A DNA stretch of 64,000 bases from Natrinema pellirubrum DSM 15624 (GCF_000230735.2 NC_019962.1:434001-498000), one strand, 5' to 3'. Positions 1-8,683 are shown, numbered from the stretch's first letter. Made by a program: numbers and translations. Notes: generated from the sequence alone by a model not told the origin.

Positions 1-72
1 AAAGACGAAGTCCCACTGTTCAAGAAGGAGGTCACGGTCGAGGACGAGTTCTGGGTCCACGAGCGATCGTGA
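1..72 (+). CDS. moaE: Molybdopterin synthase catalytic subunit MoaE, C-terminal end (partial)
   Basis: Only the last 23 codons are in the window; the gene starts upstream. The tail reads VPLFKKEVTVEDEFWVHER followed by TGA. It matches the conserved C-terminus of the large molybdopterin synthase subunit, where a P-[LF]-[WF]-K-[RK]-E block precedes a W-V-E/H-x-R end. In that enzyme MoaE uses the thiocarboxylated C-terminus of MoaD to put sulfur into precursor Z. In haloarchaea the gene is often fused to mobB, which cannot be judged here. Two moeA genes at about 10.4 and 13.8 kb fit a molybdenum cofactor neighbourhood. The identification rests on a short stretch, so it is good but not certain. 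Confidence 0.7.
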   Translation, partial: KDEVPLFKKEVTVEDEFWVHERS

Positions 73-179
73 TCGTTCCCGTCGTTCACCGGCCGGGCTG
101 AACGGGCGAAACGGTCGGGAAAGACGACATTGAACTCCCCATGCCTATCGAGCCGAAGATAATATGTTAGAAGCGGTTT

Positions 180-251
180 TAAAACGTCTAACGGGATCTG
201 AGCGGTTCGATAATAGTTCTATTACCGAACATAAAACGTCTATTACCCTCC
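180..251. promoter_or_regulatory. Repeated boxes and near-palindrome upstream of the DUF7123-type gene
   Basis: An 11-bp box, TAAAACGTCTA, occurs at 180-190 and again at 232-242. Between the copies lies a near-palindrome at 205-230, GTTCGATAATAG facing CTATTACCGAAC, in which 11 of 13 pairs match. The motif CTATTACC occurs at 219-226 and 240-247. This lies roughly 40-110 bp upstream of the TATA-like TTTATA at 293-298. The spacing suits a repressor or activator site, but the regulator is unknown. Confidence 0.5.
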
Positions 252-328
252 GGATAGCTGAACACAATCGAAACGGGGCTAACCAACCCTTCTTTATAAC
301 GGGTCGCCGCCACAAGGGAGAATCGTCG

Positions 329-568
329 ATGAGTACGACAGCCCAACCCTCCACGGAAAGCAAGGAACGCCGCCTGAAACGCTACCTGCGCGAACGTGCC
401 GAAGACGGCGAGCTGTACTTCAAAGGCAAGTTCATCGCGGACGACGTCGGGATGTCCCCCAAAGAGATCGGCGCGTTGATGGTCAAGCTCTCCGACTCGG
501 TCAGCGACCTCGAGATCGAGAAGTGGTCGTACACGAGCGCGACGACGTGGCGTGTCGCTCCCGCGTAA
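329..568 (+). CDS. DUF7123-type small haloarchaeal protein
   Basis: A 79-residue protein. The ATG at 329 was chosen because the conserved part begins there, a GGGA ribosome-binding-like stretch sits just upstream, and a TATA-like TTTATA lies at 293-298; an ORF extension upstream of 329 runs through the promoter region. The chain has a basic first helix (KERRLKRYLRE), then a segment resembling a winged-helix core (FIADDVGMSPKEIGALMVKL), and ends in a Trp-containing strand (SATTWRVAPA). Short proteins of this type are very widespread in haloarchaea and carry the DUF7123 label. No function is established. A DNA-binding role is inference from the helix pattern. Confidence 0.8.
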   Translation: MSTTAQPSTESKERRLKRYLRERAEDGELYFKGKFIADDVGMSPKEIGALMVKLSDSVSDLEIEKWSYTSATTWRVAPA

Positions 569-784
569 CGCCGTACCGACGCTCGATCGGTCCGCCCGTC
601 CCCGCATCCGCTCCCGCGTGCCGCCGCGTCACTAACGCTATCCGGCACGACGTTCCGAACACGTTGACGCGTTCACCGACGACGCGGTTCGTACTCGTTT
701 TCCCGCCGACAGCCATATTGCTATCCGCTCGCCGATAGCCGCGGCCAGCCCACGAGAAACGGATTCGGCTGCCGGCGACAGTCG

Positions 785-791
785 TTTTATA
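785..791 (+). promoter_or_regulatory. TATA box of the site-2 protease gene
   Basis: TTTTATA is centred 28 nt before the ATG at 816, the spacing expected for a leaderless haloarchaeal transcript. Confidence 0.6.
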
Positions 792-815
792 CGGCCCCGA
801 GCCGAATCACGGGTG

Positions 816-1979
816 ATGGACGACGGCGACCGGTCCGGCTTCGACGGCACGGAACGTGACGGCCGTTCCCCCGCGGACGGACCGCCGATCGATCGGATCG
901 AGTCGGTGTTTGCAGTCTACGAAGTCCGACGCGAGGACGATCAGATAGTGTACTACGGCGACCCGCTGACCCACCCCGAGCGGGTCATGCGCGACCTCTG
1001 GCCGGCGTTCAACGACCGGGGCTACGACCTCGAGTTCGAACGCCGCCACGGCGAGTACGTCCTCGTCGCCGAGCCGGCGACCCGCGGGATCGACGGGATC
1101 CCCTGGACGAACGTCGTGCTGTTGCTGGCGACGATCGCGTCGACGCTGTTCGTCGGCTCGTGGTGGTGGTATCCGGCGCTCGACCCGTTCGCGAACCCGA
1201 CCGATCTCCTCCACGCGTGGCCGTTCTCGCTGGCGATCCTCGGCGTTCTCATGGTTCACGAGATGGGCCATTACGTCATGAGTCGGTACCACCGGGTCGA
1301 GGCCTCGCTGCCCTACTTCATTCCGATTCCGACGCTCATCGGGACGATGGGCGCGGTCATCAGGATGAAAGGCCGGATGCCTGACCGGAAGGCGTTGTTC
1401 GATATCGGCGTCGCCGGGCCGCTCGCGGGGCTGGTCGCGACGGTCGTCGTGAGCGTGATCGGGCTCCACCTGCCACCCGTGACCGTCGATCCGGCGCTGC
1501 TCCAGAACCCCGACGCGGTCCGGATCGAACTGGGCTATCCGCCGCTGCTCGAGTTGCTCGCAGCGGCGTTCGACCAGCCGCTGTATCGTGACGACCCGAC
1601 GACGGGCGTGAACCCGGTCGTCATCGGCGCGTGGGTCGGGATGTTCGTCACGTTTCTGAACCTGATCCCGGTCGGCCAGCTCGACGGCGGCCACATTTTG
1701 CGGGCGATGACCGGCGAGTTCCACGACACCGTGGCCGCGCTCGTCCCTGGCGCGCTGTTCGTTCTTGCTGGCTATCTCTACTACGTCCAGGAGTACACGG
1801 TGAACGCGGTCTCGGTCTGGATCATCTGGGGGCTGCTGACGACGGTGTTCGCGTCGGCGGGGGCAGCGACGCCGATTCGGGACGACCGCCTCGGTACCGG
1901 CCGGACCGTCCTCGGCGTCGTCACGTTCGGGCTCGGCTTGCTCTGTTTCATGCCGGTTCCGGTGATGGTCATCGGCTGA
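816..1979 (+). CDS. Site-2 protease family (M50) intramembrane metalloprotease
   Basis: A 387-residue multi-pass membrane protein. A soluble N-terminal region of about 95 residues precedes the membrane part. The zinc motif HEMGH is at residues 148-152, inside a hydrophobic segment. The second M50 signature, N-x-x-P-x-x-x-LDG (NLIPVGQLDGGHI), lies near residue 290. Both metal-ligand sets are therefore present and the enzyme should be active. Family members cut transmembrane substrates such as anti-sigma or regulator precursors; the substrate here is unknown. A GTG at 813 directly precedes the ATG at 816. The ATG was preferred because of the TATA box at 785-791. The downstream gene is convergent. 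Confidence 0.92.
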   Translation: MDDGDRSGFDGTERDGRSPADGPPIDRIESVFAVYEVRREDDQIVYYGDPLTHPERVMRDLWPAFNDRGYDLEFERRHGEYVLVAEPATRGIDGIPWTNVVLLLATIASTLFVGSWWWYPALDPFANPTDLLHAWPFSLAILGVLMVHEMGHYVMSRYHRVEASLPYFIPIPTLIGTMGAVIRMKGRMPDRKALFDIGVAGPLAGLVATVVVSVIGLHLPPVTVDPALLQNPDAVRIELGYPPLLELLAAAFDQPLYRDDPTTGVNPVVIGAWVGMFVTFLNLIPVGQLDGGHILRAMTGEFHDTVAALVPGALFVLAGYLYYVQEYTVNAVSVWIIWGLLTTVFASAGAATPIRDDRLGTGRTVLGVVTFGLGLLCFMPVPVMVIG

Positions 1980-2003
1980 GCCGTCACCGTCAGTCACCGG
2001 CGC

Positions 2004-2882
2004 CTACCCGTGCGTGTAACCCCGGTCCGCTAGCTGTTCGCCGTCCATACTGATCCCGTGGTCGCGCTCCCGAACCGTTCCGAGGACCGACAGCGGGACG
2101 TCGGTCGCCGACCGGACCGCCGACAGCGAGTCCTCGGGCACGGTCGCGACGAGTTCGAAGTCCTCGCCGAAGGTCGTCGCGCGCTCGAGCGCGTCGGCGT
2201 CACCGTCTGTGACCTCGCGGACGGCGTCGTCGATCGGGACCGCCGCCGACTCGATCGCGAAGCCGCAATCGCTCGCTTCGGCCAGTTGATGCAGCGAGCG
2301 GGCCAGCCCGTCGCTCGAGTCCATCATCGCGCTCGCGTGCGGGGCGAGGGCTCGGCCGGCCGCGATCCGTGGGCGAAACCGAAACAGTTCGTTCGCCCGC
2401 TCGGTGTGGCCCCGATCGAACAACTTGAGCGCGGCCGCGCTGCGGCCGAGGGTGCCGGTGACGCAGACGTGGTCGCCGGGGCGGGCCCCCGACCGGCGGA
2501 CGGGATCGTCGGCGCGGCCGATCGCGGTCGTCGCCGTCGTGAACTCGTCGTGGCCGTCGAGGTCGCCGCCGACGTATTCGGCGTCGACGTGGTCGCAGAT
2601 TTCGCTCGCGCCACGAACGAAGGCGAGCAGTTCGTCCCGTTCGAAGGTCGGTGCGGCGTAGGCTGCGACCGCGGCCGTCGCCTCGGCACCCATCGCGGCG
2701 ACGTCCGACAGCGACGCGCCGATGGCGCGCCAGCCGGCGGTATACCGGGTCGTCCCGTCCGGAAAGTCGGTTCGATCGTGCAGCATGTCCGTCGTCACGA
2801 CCAGTCCGTCGACGACGGCCGCGTCGTCGCCGGCCGCCGCGAGTTCCCCCTCGAGCAGTCGGAGGGCGGCGCGTTCGTCCAT
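2004..2882 (-). CDS. thiL: Thiamine-monophosphate kinase
   Basis: A 292-residue protein of the AIR-synthase/ThiL fold, full length for the family. It makes thiamine pyrophosphate from thiamine monophosphate and ATP, the last cofactor step. The GDDAAVV motif (residues about 18-24), the TTDMLHDRTDFP segment and the later MMDSSDGLARSL block are the usual ThiL Mg-ATP and substrate signatures. It is convergent with the site-2 protease and divergent from rps19e, with which it shares a roughly 100-bp promoter region. Confidence 0.95.
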   Translation of the reverse strand: MDERAALRLLEGELAAAGDDAAVVDGLVVTTDMLHDRTDFPDGTTRYTAGWRAIGASLSDVAAMGAEATAAVAAYAAPTFERDELLAFVRGASEICDHVDAEYVGGDLDGHDEFTTATTAIGRADDPVRRSGARPGDHVCVTGTLGRSAAALKLFDRGHTERANELFRFRPRIAAGRALAPHASAMMDSSDGLARSLHQLAEASDCGFAIESAAVPIDDAVREVTDGDADALERATTFGEDFELVATVPEDSLSAVRSATDVPLSVLGTVRERDHGISMDGEQLADRGYTHG

Positions 2883-2946
2883 ACCCCCCGTTTCGACTCG
2901 AGGGCGAAAAGCGGTCCGGGCCGGCCGGATCGGCTCGATACGATGG

Positions 2947-2954
2947 TCTTAAAT
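2947..2954 (+). promoter_or_regulatory. TATA box of rps19e
   Basis: TCTTAAAT is centred 28 nt upstream of the ATG at 2979, consistent with a leaderless ribosomal protein transcript. Confidence 0.55.
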
Positions 2955-2978
2955 GCCGCGGACGGAAATCACACGCCA

Positions 2979-3434
2979 ATGGCTACGATGTACGACGTTC
3001 CGGCGGACGACCTCATCGAGGCGCTCGCCGACGATCTCGCGGACCGACTCGAGGAACCGGACTGGGGCAAATTCGCCAAGAGCGGCGTCGCCAACGAACT
3101 GCCGCCCGAGCAGGACGACTTCTGGGCCACCCGCGCGGCCAGCCTCCTGCGCAAGGTCGCCGACCGCGGCCCGATCGGCGTCGAGCGACTCTCGACGGAG
3201 TACGGCGGCGCGAAGGGCGGCTCGAACCGCTATCAGGTCGCGCCCGCGAAGCGAACCGACGGCTCGAAGAACCTCATCCGGACCATCCTCCAGCAGCTCG
3301 AGGAGGAAGACCTCGTCGAGACCGCCGAGGGCGAGGGTCGCCGCATCACCGCCGACGGCCGGAGTCTGCTCGACGAGACCGCCGACGAGGTCCTCGAGGA
3401 ACTCGACCGCCCGGAACTCGAGCGCTACGCGTAA
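2979..3434 (+). CDS. rps19e: Small ribosomal subunit protein S19e
   Basis: A 151-residue protein that aligns along its length with archaeal/eukaryotic S19e. Diagnostic blocks are the YDVPADDLIEALADDL start, the DDFWATRAASLLRKVA helix, and YGGAKGGSNRYQVAPAK, which carries the RNA-binding basic loop. The ATG at 2979 fits both the alignment and the TATA box, although an open frame extends back to about 2058. It heads a probable cluster with the PDCD5-type gene 103 bp downstream, an arrangement common in archaea. Confidence 0.97.
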   Translation: MATMYDVPADDLIEALADDLADRLEEPDWGKFAKSGVANELPPEQDDFWATRAASLLRKVADRGPIGVERLSTEYGGAKGGSNRYQVAPAKRTDGSKNLIRTILQQLEEEDLVETAEGEGRRITADGRSLLDETADEVLEELDRPELERYA

Positions 3435-3537
3435 CGCCGTTCACGTCGCACCGTTCTCGCATCGATTTCGCCGCCCAGAGCGACGCTTCCGTCGTCCGTA
3501 ATCATTTTCCCGCCCGCCGGACAAGTACGTAACAACC

Positions 3538-3888
3538 ATGAGTGGCTCACCGGACGAGGAGAAACTCGAGGAGCTCCGACAGAAGAAAATGGAGCAGCTA
3601 CAGGACCGGGCCGAGGCCCAACAGGGCGAGGGCGGCCAGGAGGCGGCCCAGCAGCAGGCCGAAGCCCAGAAGAAGGCCGTGTTGCGCCAGCACCTGACCG
3701 ACGACGCCCGCAAGCGGCTCAACACCGTCAAGATGAGCAAGCCCCAGTTCGGCGAACAGGTCGAGCGCCAGGTCATCAGCCTCGCCCGTAGCGGCCGCAT
3801 TCAGGGGAAGATCGACGACGACAAGATGAAACAGCTCCTCAAGGAGCTGAAACCCGACTCCCAGAGCTTCGACATCCAGCGCCGGTGA
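3538..3888 (+). CDS. DNA-binding protein of the PDCD5 family
   Basis: A 116-residue protein, typical for archaeal PDCD5 homologues. It has a charged N-terminal helix ([16 protein letters not shown]), a Gln/Ala-rich linker, and the conserved C-terminal three-helix region ([19 protein letters not shown], then [18 protein letters not shown]). Homologues bind DNA in vitro; the cellular role is not settled. The stop codon overlaps the next start (TGATG), so it is probably cotranslated with the PP-loop gene. Confidence 0.95.
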   Translation: MSGSPDEEKLEELRQKKMEQLQDRAEAQQGEGGQEAAQQQAEAQKKAVLRQHLTDDARKRLNTVKMSKPQFGEQVERQVISLARSGRIQGKIDDDKMKQLLKELKPDSQSFDIQRR

Positions 3889-4478
3889 TGGAGCTCGGAC
3901 TGCTCTACAGCGGCGGCAAGGACTCGACGCTGGCCGCACTCTTGCTCGAGGAGTTCTACGACGTGACGCTACTGACGGCCCACTTCGGGATCAGCGACGA
4001 CTGGCAACACGCCCGCGAAACGGCCGAGTCCGCGGGCTTTGCCTTCGAACGCCTCGAGTGTGATCCCGACGTCGCCCGCGAAGCCGTCGATCGCATCCGC
4101 GAGGACGGGTTCCCGCGAAACGGCATCCAGCACGTCCACCAGCATGCCTTGGAGCGACTGGCGACACGGGAGTTCGACGCCATCGCCGACGGCACCCGCC
4201 GGGACGACCGTGTGCCGACCGTCTCGCGGGCACAGGCTCAGAGCCTCGAGGACCGCCACGACATCGATTACATCGCCCCGCTGTCGGGCTTCGGTCGCTC
4301 GGCCGTCGACCGGCTCGTCGACGACCGACTGGACGTGACGGTCGGTCCGAGCGAGGAGATCGATCGGGCCGACTACGAGGCGGAACTCCGGGCGCTCATC
4401 GCCGAGGAGGAGGGGCGGGCGGCAATCGCGGACTACTTCCCCGATCACGATCAGACGTACGTGACGAACGTCCGCTGA
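3888..4478 (+). CDS. PP-loop (adenine nucleotide alpha-hydrolase) superfamily ATPase
   Basis: A 196-residue protein with the PP-loop SGGKDS at residues 8-13, which binds the pyrophosphate of ATP in enzymes that adenylate their substrate. Haloarchaeal relatives are annotated only as asparagine-synthase or alpha-hydrolase-like (DUF7411). The DGTRRDDRVPTVS segment resembles the substrate-side loop of such ligases. The ATG at 3888 overlaps the PDCD5 stop, and the position between rps19e-PDCD5 and hisS hints at a translation-linked role such as tRNA modification. That is inference; the substrate cannot be read from the sequence. Confidence 0.85.
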   Translation: MELGLLYSGGKDSTLAALLLEEFYDVTLLTAHFGISDDWQHARETAESAGFAFERLECDPDVAREAVDRIREDGFPRNGIQHVHQHALERLATREFDAIADGTRRDDRVPTVSRAQAQSLEDRHDIDYIAPLSGFGRSAVDRLVDDRLDVTVGPSEEIDRADYEAELRALIAEEEGRAAIADYFPDHDQTYVTNVR

Positions 4479-4487
4479 CGACGGTGT

Positions 4488-4630
4488 CGCTCCGGTCCAT
4501 ACCCGCCGCGCGCGAACTCGAACCGGGCCCCGCCGGCCTCGCTTTCGGTAATCGTCACCTGCCAGTCGTGGGCGTCGGCGACGCGTTGCACAGTCGGTGT
4601 CGGGTACAGGTCGACATCGATCGACGGGCT
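4488..4630 (-). pseudogene. Relic of a histidine kinase ATPase domain
   Basis: Read on the minus strand, this piece gives LYPTPTVQRVADAHDWQVTI followed by TESEAGGARFEFA. Haloarchaeal sensor kinases end their HATPase domain with a similar run (G-x-G-L-Y-I-V-R-x-V-A-D-A-H-G-W and then T-E-S-x-x-G-G-A-R-F-E-F). No open upstream kinase body exists on this strand, because hisS occupies it. The Gly-box before LY is gone and GW has become DW. The piece therefore looks like the decayed end of a deleted kinase gene. This rests on motif recognition only. Confidence 0.55.
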
Positions 4631-4750
4631 GGGCTCGGAACGGGACTGGTGGAACGAAGGGAAGCAGCGCCGACGCAAACGGGTGGCGACCGCGAGCGCC
4701 GCGGGAGCGGAACGAAAGGATAGAAGTTCGGCGTCCCCGAACGGATATCC

Positions 4751-6049
4751 ATGTACGACCGGATCAAGGGCTTTCGTGACTTCTACCCCGGCGAGATGGC
4801 CGCCAGACGGGAGGCCATCGACGTGCTGGAGGACACTGCCCGCGAGTACGGCTTTCGCGAGATCGGGACGCCGGCGCTCGAGCGCGCCGAGATGTGGACC
4901 GACAAGAGCGGCGACGACATCGTCGACGAACTCTACGCCTTCGAGGACCAGAGCGGTCGCCACGTCACGCTGACGCCGGAGCTGACGCCGACCGTTGCCC
5001 GGATGGTCGTCGCGAAACAGCAGGAACTGTCGAAGCCGATCAAGTGGGTCTCCACGCGGCCGTTCTGGCGCTACGAACAGGTCCAGCAGGGCCGCTACCG
5101 CGAGTTCTATCAGACCAACGTCGACATCTTCGGCTCGTCGGAGCCGACGGCCGACGCCGAAATCCTCGCGTGGGCCGCCGACGCCCTGACCGGACTGGGA
5201 CTGACCGGCGACCACTTCGAGTTCCGAATTTCTCACCGGGACATCCTCGGGGGCGTCCTCGAGAGCTACGAGGCCGACGTCGACACCGAGGCGGCGATCC
5301 GTGCGGTCGACAAATCGGACAAGCTCTCGCGGGCCGAGTACCACGACCTGCTGATCGAGGCCGGCCTCTCGGCTGATCAGGCCGCCGAGTTCGGCGACCT
5401 TATCGCGGCCGGCGATCTCGAGGAAGTCGAGGCGTTCGCGGGGACCGAGCGTGTGACCGCAGCGGTCGAGAACCTACAGAACGTACTGGACGCGGCCGCG
5501 GACTTCGGTGCCCGGGAGTACTGTACGATCTCGCTCGAGACGGCCCGCGGACTGGATTACTACACGGGCGTCGTCTTCGAGTGTTTCGACTCGGCGGGCG
5601 AGGTATCACGGTCGATCTTCGGGGGCGGACGCTACGACGACCTCATCGAGAGTTTCGGCGGCCAGCCGACGCCGGCGGTCGGCGTCGCGCCGGGCCACGC
5701 GACGCTCGCGTTGCTCTGCCAGCGGGCCGGCGTCTGGCCCGAAGAAGACGTGACGACCGACTACTACGTCCTCCAGATCGGAGACACGCGCACCGAAGCG
5801 GCCCGAATCGTCGGCGAACTGCGTGACCGGGGCCACGTCGTCGAGACGGACATCGCAGGCCGGTCGTTCGGCGCGCAACTGGACTACGCCGACTCGATAA
5901 ATGCCGAGACGGTCGTTATCGTCGGCGAACAGGACCTCGCGAACGACGAGGTGACGATCAAGGATATGGAATCGGGTGACCAGACGCAAGTCCCCGTCGA
6001 CGAGTTCCCCGGCGACCGCGAGCGACCGACGTTCGAGGACCTCGCCTGA
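4751..6049 (+). CDS. hisS: Histidine--tRNA ligase
   Basis: A 432-residue class II aminoacyl-tRNA synthetase charging tRNA-His. Motif 1 lies around TPALERAEMWT, motif 2 is in RPFWRYEQVQQGRYREFYQ, and the histidine-binding RGLDYYTGVVFE and motif 3-type GGGRYDDL follow in the expected order. A C-terminal anticodon-binding domain runs from about residue 335. The ATG at 4751 begins the canonical MYDRIKGFRDFYP start. It is convergent with the small zinc protein gene, one base separating the two stops. Confidence 0.97.
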   Translation: MYDRIKGFRDFYPGEMAARREAIDVLEDTAREYGFREIGTPALERAEMWTDKSGDDIVDELYAFEDQSGRHVTLTPELTPTVARMVVAKQQELSKPIKWVSTRPFWRYEQVQQGRYREFYQTNVDIFGSSEPTADAEILAWAADALTGLGLTGDHFEFRISHRDILGGVLESYEADVDTEAAIRAVDKSDKLSRAEYHDLLIEAGLSADQAAEFGDLIAAGDLEEVEAFAGTERVTAAVENLQNVLDAAADFGAREYCTISLETARGLDYYTGVVFECFDSAGEVSRSIFGGGRYDDLIESFGGQPTPAVGVAPGHATLALLCQRAGVWPEEDVTTDYYVLQIGDTRTEAARIVGELRDRGHVVETDIAGRSFGAQLDYADSINAETVVIVGEQDLANDEVTIKDMESGDQTQVPVDEFPGDRERPTFEDLA

Positions 6050-6050
6050 C

Positions 6051-6281
6051 TCACTCGCGGTTTGGCCGCTGTGCTTCCGTTCCCGACTCCGGCCGCCCTG
6101 CCGACTGTGCTTTGGCTCCCCGACTATCACCGTCGTTTTCGGGGCGACTGTCCGCGTCGCGGCGCTCGACCGGCGAGTGGCCGGTCTCGACGAAGTGGTC
6201 GATCATCGCCCGGCTGAGTTCCCCGGTTTCCCCGTCGGTCCGATACTCCCACCCACATTCGTCGCAGTACGCGCTCGGCAC
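6051..6281 (-). CDS. Small zinc-finger-like haloarchaeal protein
   Basis: A 76-residue protein. The N-terminal 40 residues carry C6-x-x-C9 and a downstream H-x(5)-H (HFVETGH), a plausible single zinc site of C2H2 type. The C-terminal half is a charged, low-complexity tail rich in Arg, Glu and Gly. Similar haloarchaeal proteins share only the AYCDECGWEY start. No function is known. It runs towards hisS with almost no gap. Confidence 0.7.
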   Translation of the reverse strand: MPSAYCDECGWEYRTDGETGELSRAMIDHFVETGHSPVERRDADSRPENDGDSRGAKAQSAGRPESGTEAQRPNRE

Positions 6282-6424
6282 GTGCGGCCCCTCGAAGGGC
6301 GGCCCAATGAACGGTGGGGTTCACGCGGTTGCGTCTTATACGGCAGTCGCGCTCGAGCCGCCGAGAGCCGCCGAGAGCCGCCGCAGGTCCCACCATTAAC
6401 TGCGACCGGGGTGTACGACGGTCG

Positions 6425-7900
6425 ATGGCCGACTCCGACTCCCGCCCGAACGTCCTGTTCGTCCTCACCGATCAGGAGCGATACGACGCCAGCGCGCCTG
6501 ACGGGCCGCCGGTCGAAACCGAGGCGATCGACTCGCTCTCGAGCGAGGGGGTCCGCTTCCAGCAGGCGGTCACCCCGATCAGTATCTGCTCGAGCGCTCG
6601 TGCGTCGCTGCTGACGGGGCAGTTCCCCCACGGTCACGGGATGTTGAACAACTGCCACGAGCCCGACGCAATCCGGGAGGATCTCCCCGACGAGTTGCCG
6701 ACGTTCTCGGAGGAACTCGTCGCGGCCGGCTACGACCTGACTTACACGGGCAAGTGGCACGCCGGTCGCGAGCGGACGCCGGCCGACTTCGGCTTCTCGT
6801 ATCTCGGCGGGAGCGACACGCACCACGACGACATCGACGAGGCGTTTCGCGAGTACCGCAGGGAGCGTGGCACGCCCGTCGGCGAGGTCGCACTCGAGGG
6901 GACGATCTACACCGGCGAGGATCCAAGAGACGGCGAAAACGGGACGTTCGTCGCCGCGAAGTCCCCCATCGACGTCGAGGAGACGCGCGCGTACTTCCTC
7001 GCCGAACGGACGATCGACGCGATCGAGTCCCACGCCGACGGCGACCGGGACGGCCCCTTCTTCCACCGAACGGATTTCTACGGGCCCCACCATCCCTACG
7101 TCGTCCCGGAACCCTACGCCTCGATGTACGATCCGGATGACATCGAGCCACCCGACAGCTACGCGGAGACCTACGACGGGAAACCGCGCGTCCACGAGAA
7201 CTACCTCGCCTACCGCGGCGTTGCGGACTTCGACTGGGAGTTGTGGGCCGAGGCGCTCGCGAAGTACTGGGGGTTTCTCACGATGATCGATCACCAACTC
7301 GAGCGGATCCTCGGGGCCCTCGACGACCACGGGCTGGCCGACGAGACGGTCGTCGTCCACGCCTCCGATCACGGGGACTTCGCCGGGAGCCACCGCCAGT
7401 TCAACAAGGGGCCGTTGATGTACGACGATACCTATCGGATCCCGCTGCAGATCCGCTGGCCCGGCGTCACCGACGGCGCGACCTGCGAGACGCCGGTCCA
7501 CCTCCACGACCTCGCGGCGACGTTCCTCGAGATCGCCGAGGTCCCCGTTCCGGAGAGCTTCGACTCGCGGAGCCTGGTCCCGCTGCTCGAGAACGGGGGC
7601 GAGCCGCCCGCCGACCTCGAGTGGCGCGACTCGACGTTCGCCCAGTACCACGGCGACGAGTTCGGCCTCTACAGTCAGCGGATGGTCCGGACGGCGGCGT
7701 ACAAATACGTCTACAACGGCCCCGATATGGATGAACTATACGACCTCGAGGCCGATCCCGCCGAGTTGCGAAACCTGATCGACCATCCCGAGTACGAGAC
7801 CGTCCGCACAAACATGCGCGAGCGGCTGACCGAGTGGATGGATGAGACGGACGACCCGAACCGGGTCTGGGTGAGCGGTGTGCTGGAAAATGCGTCGTAG
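6425..7900 (+). CDS. Sulfatase-family hydrolase with an intact formylglycine signature
   Basis: A 491-residue alkaline phosphatase superfamily enzyme, probably cytoplasmic since no signal peptide is seen. It begins with the metal-binding NVLFVLTDQERYD segment. The signature C55-S-S-A-R59-A-S-L-L-T-G matches C-x-A-x-R, in which the Cys is oxidised to formylglycine in type I sulfatases and phosphonate monoester hydrolases. Further metal or substrate residues lie in GKWHAG and ASDHGDFAGSHRQFNKG. The ATG at 6425 starts the conserved part; the upstream open frame is unlikely to be translated. Substrate unknown. Compare the Cys-less relative at 51566. Confidence 0.9.
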   Translation: MADSDSRPNVLFVLTDQERYDASAPDGPPVETEAIDSLSSEGVRFQQAVTPISICSSARASLLTGQFPHGHGMLNNCHEPDAIREDLPDELPTFSEELVAAGYDLTYTGKWHAGRERTPADFGFSYLGGSDTHHDDIDEAFREYRRERGTPVGEVALEGTIYTGEDPRDGENGTFVAAKSPIDVEETRAYFLAERTIDAIESHADGDRDGPFFHRTDFYGPHHPYVVPEPYASMYDPDDIEPPDSYAETYDGKPRVHENYLAYRGVADFDWELWAEALAKYWGFLTMIDHQLERILGALDDHGLADETVVVHASDHGDFAGSHRQFNKGPLMYDDTYRIPLQIRWPGVTDGATCETPVHLHDLAATFLEIAEVPVPESFDSRSLVPLLENGGEPPADLEWRDSTFAQYHGDEFGLYSQRMVRTAAYKYVYNGPDMDELYDLEADPAELRNLIDHPEYETVRTNMRERLTEWMDETDDPNRVWVSGVLENAS

Positions 7901-7921
7901 CTTTCAGTTGGTTTGGAAGGC

Positions 7922-8057
7922 GCGGTGGCGCGCGCTGTCGGCCGACCGAGTGCCAACGAGGGCGGCCGATGACACTGTGCGAGGGATGAGCGAACGCCGG
8001 AGGCGTGAGCGAATCGGTTGGGGAGGGTGTGGCCACTCCGTGTTGCCACGATAGCAG
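7922..8057 (+). repeat. Structured intergenic repeat, copy A
   Basis: It starts GCGGTGGCGCGCGCTG and ends TTGCCACGATAGCAG. Stem 1 is TCGGCCG/CGGCCGA around 7936-7970. The central conserved block is GCGAGGGATGAGCGAA, and a small stem ACGCC/GGCGT follows. The late block GAATCGGTTGGGGAGGG leads to the 3' end. GTGGC near the 5' end can pair with GCCAC near the 3' end. It lies 21 bp after the sulfatase stop and is closest in sequence to copy B, which faces it 2.1 kb away. Confidence 0.85.
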
Positions 8058-8233
8058 GGCGCTCCCTGTTGTCGTCCGTAACGATGGCAGCGCGTTCGGT
8101 GACGTTCTCGTTTGAAGAGACGACTCCGAAGACGACTCCACCATACAATGTCGAAACGGAAGCGTACGTTTACGGTGCCGAAGCCGATACCATCGTCTAT
8201 GATCGCCGCCACCGACGAGACGGGGGGACAGCG

Positions 8234-8665
8234 ATGACGCGCGACGACACCGACGACTCGCCCGCCGACCTCCGCGAGCGGGCCGCCCGCGACGAGGAGA
8301 TCGCCGACGCACTCGAGGACCTCCTCGAAGAGTTGCGCGACGAGGACATCAAAGGGTCGCGTCTCGAGGGCCTGTTCGACGAGGTCAGCTCGAGCAATCC
8401 GAACATCTGGAACATCGTCTCGGCCTTTATCGACGTCGAGGACGGCGAGGCGATCGTCACCGACGAGTCGAAACTGGCACAGGGCAGCTGGGCCCCCGAG
8501 ATCGTCGAGGGCTGTGACACGATGATCACCCTCGAGATCGAGTACGGAATGATGCCCGACGAGTTCGCCTACACCGCGGGCAAGAAGCTGACCCAGCGGA
8601 TCGAAGAGTTCCGCGAGCGGGCGGCCGAGGCCCGCGAGCGGGCCGACGAACTCGAGGACGACTGA
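8234..8665 (+). CDS. Conserved haloarchaeal protein of unknown function
   Basis: A 143-residue, very acidic protein. The ATG at 8234 was chosen because the upstream part of the open frame encodes repeat-derived sequence. It opens with a charged helical region (LEDLLEELRDEDIKGSRLE), has a central block SSSNPNIWNIVSAFIDVEDG, and ends in a long predicted coiled coil (LTQRIEEFRERAAEARERAD). I do not recognise the family. It is convergent with the JAMM gene, 18 bp apart, and lies inside the block bracketed by repeats A and B. Confidence 0.75.
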   Translation: MTRDDTDDSPADLRERAARDEEIADALEDLLEELRDEDIKGSRLEGLFDEVSSSNPNIWNIVSAFIDVEDGEAIVTDESKLAQGSWAPEIVEGCDTMITLEIEYGMMPDEFAYTAGKKLTQRIEEFRERAAEARERADELEDD

Positions 8666-8683
8666 CCCCGCAGACGGACCGGG

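Noticed and set aside
2200-2979. 259-residue Arg-rich minus-strand frame overlapping thiL
   Set aside because: It is an out-of-frame shadow of thiL, whose motifs are unambiguous in the other frame.
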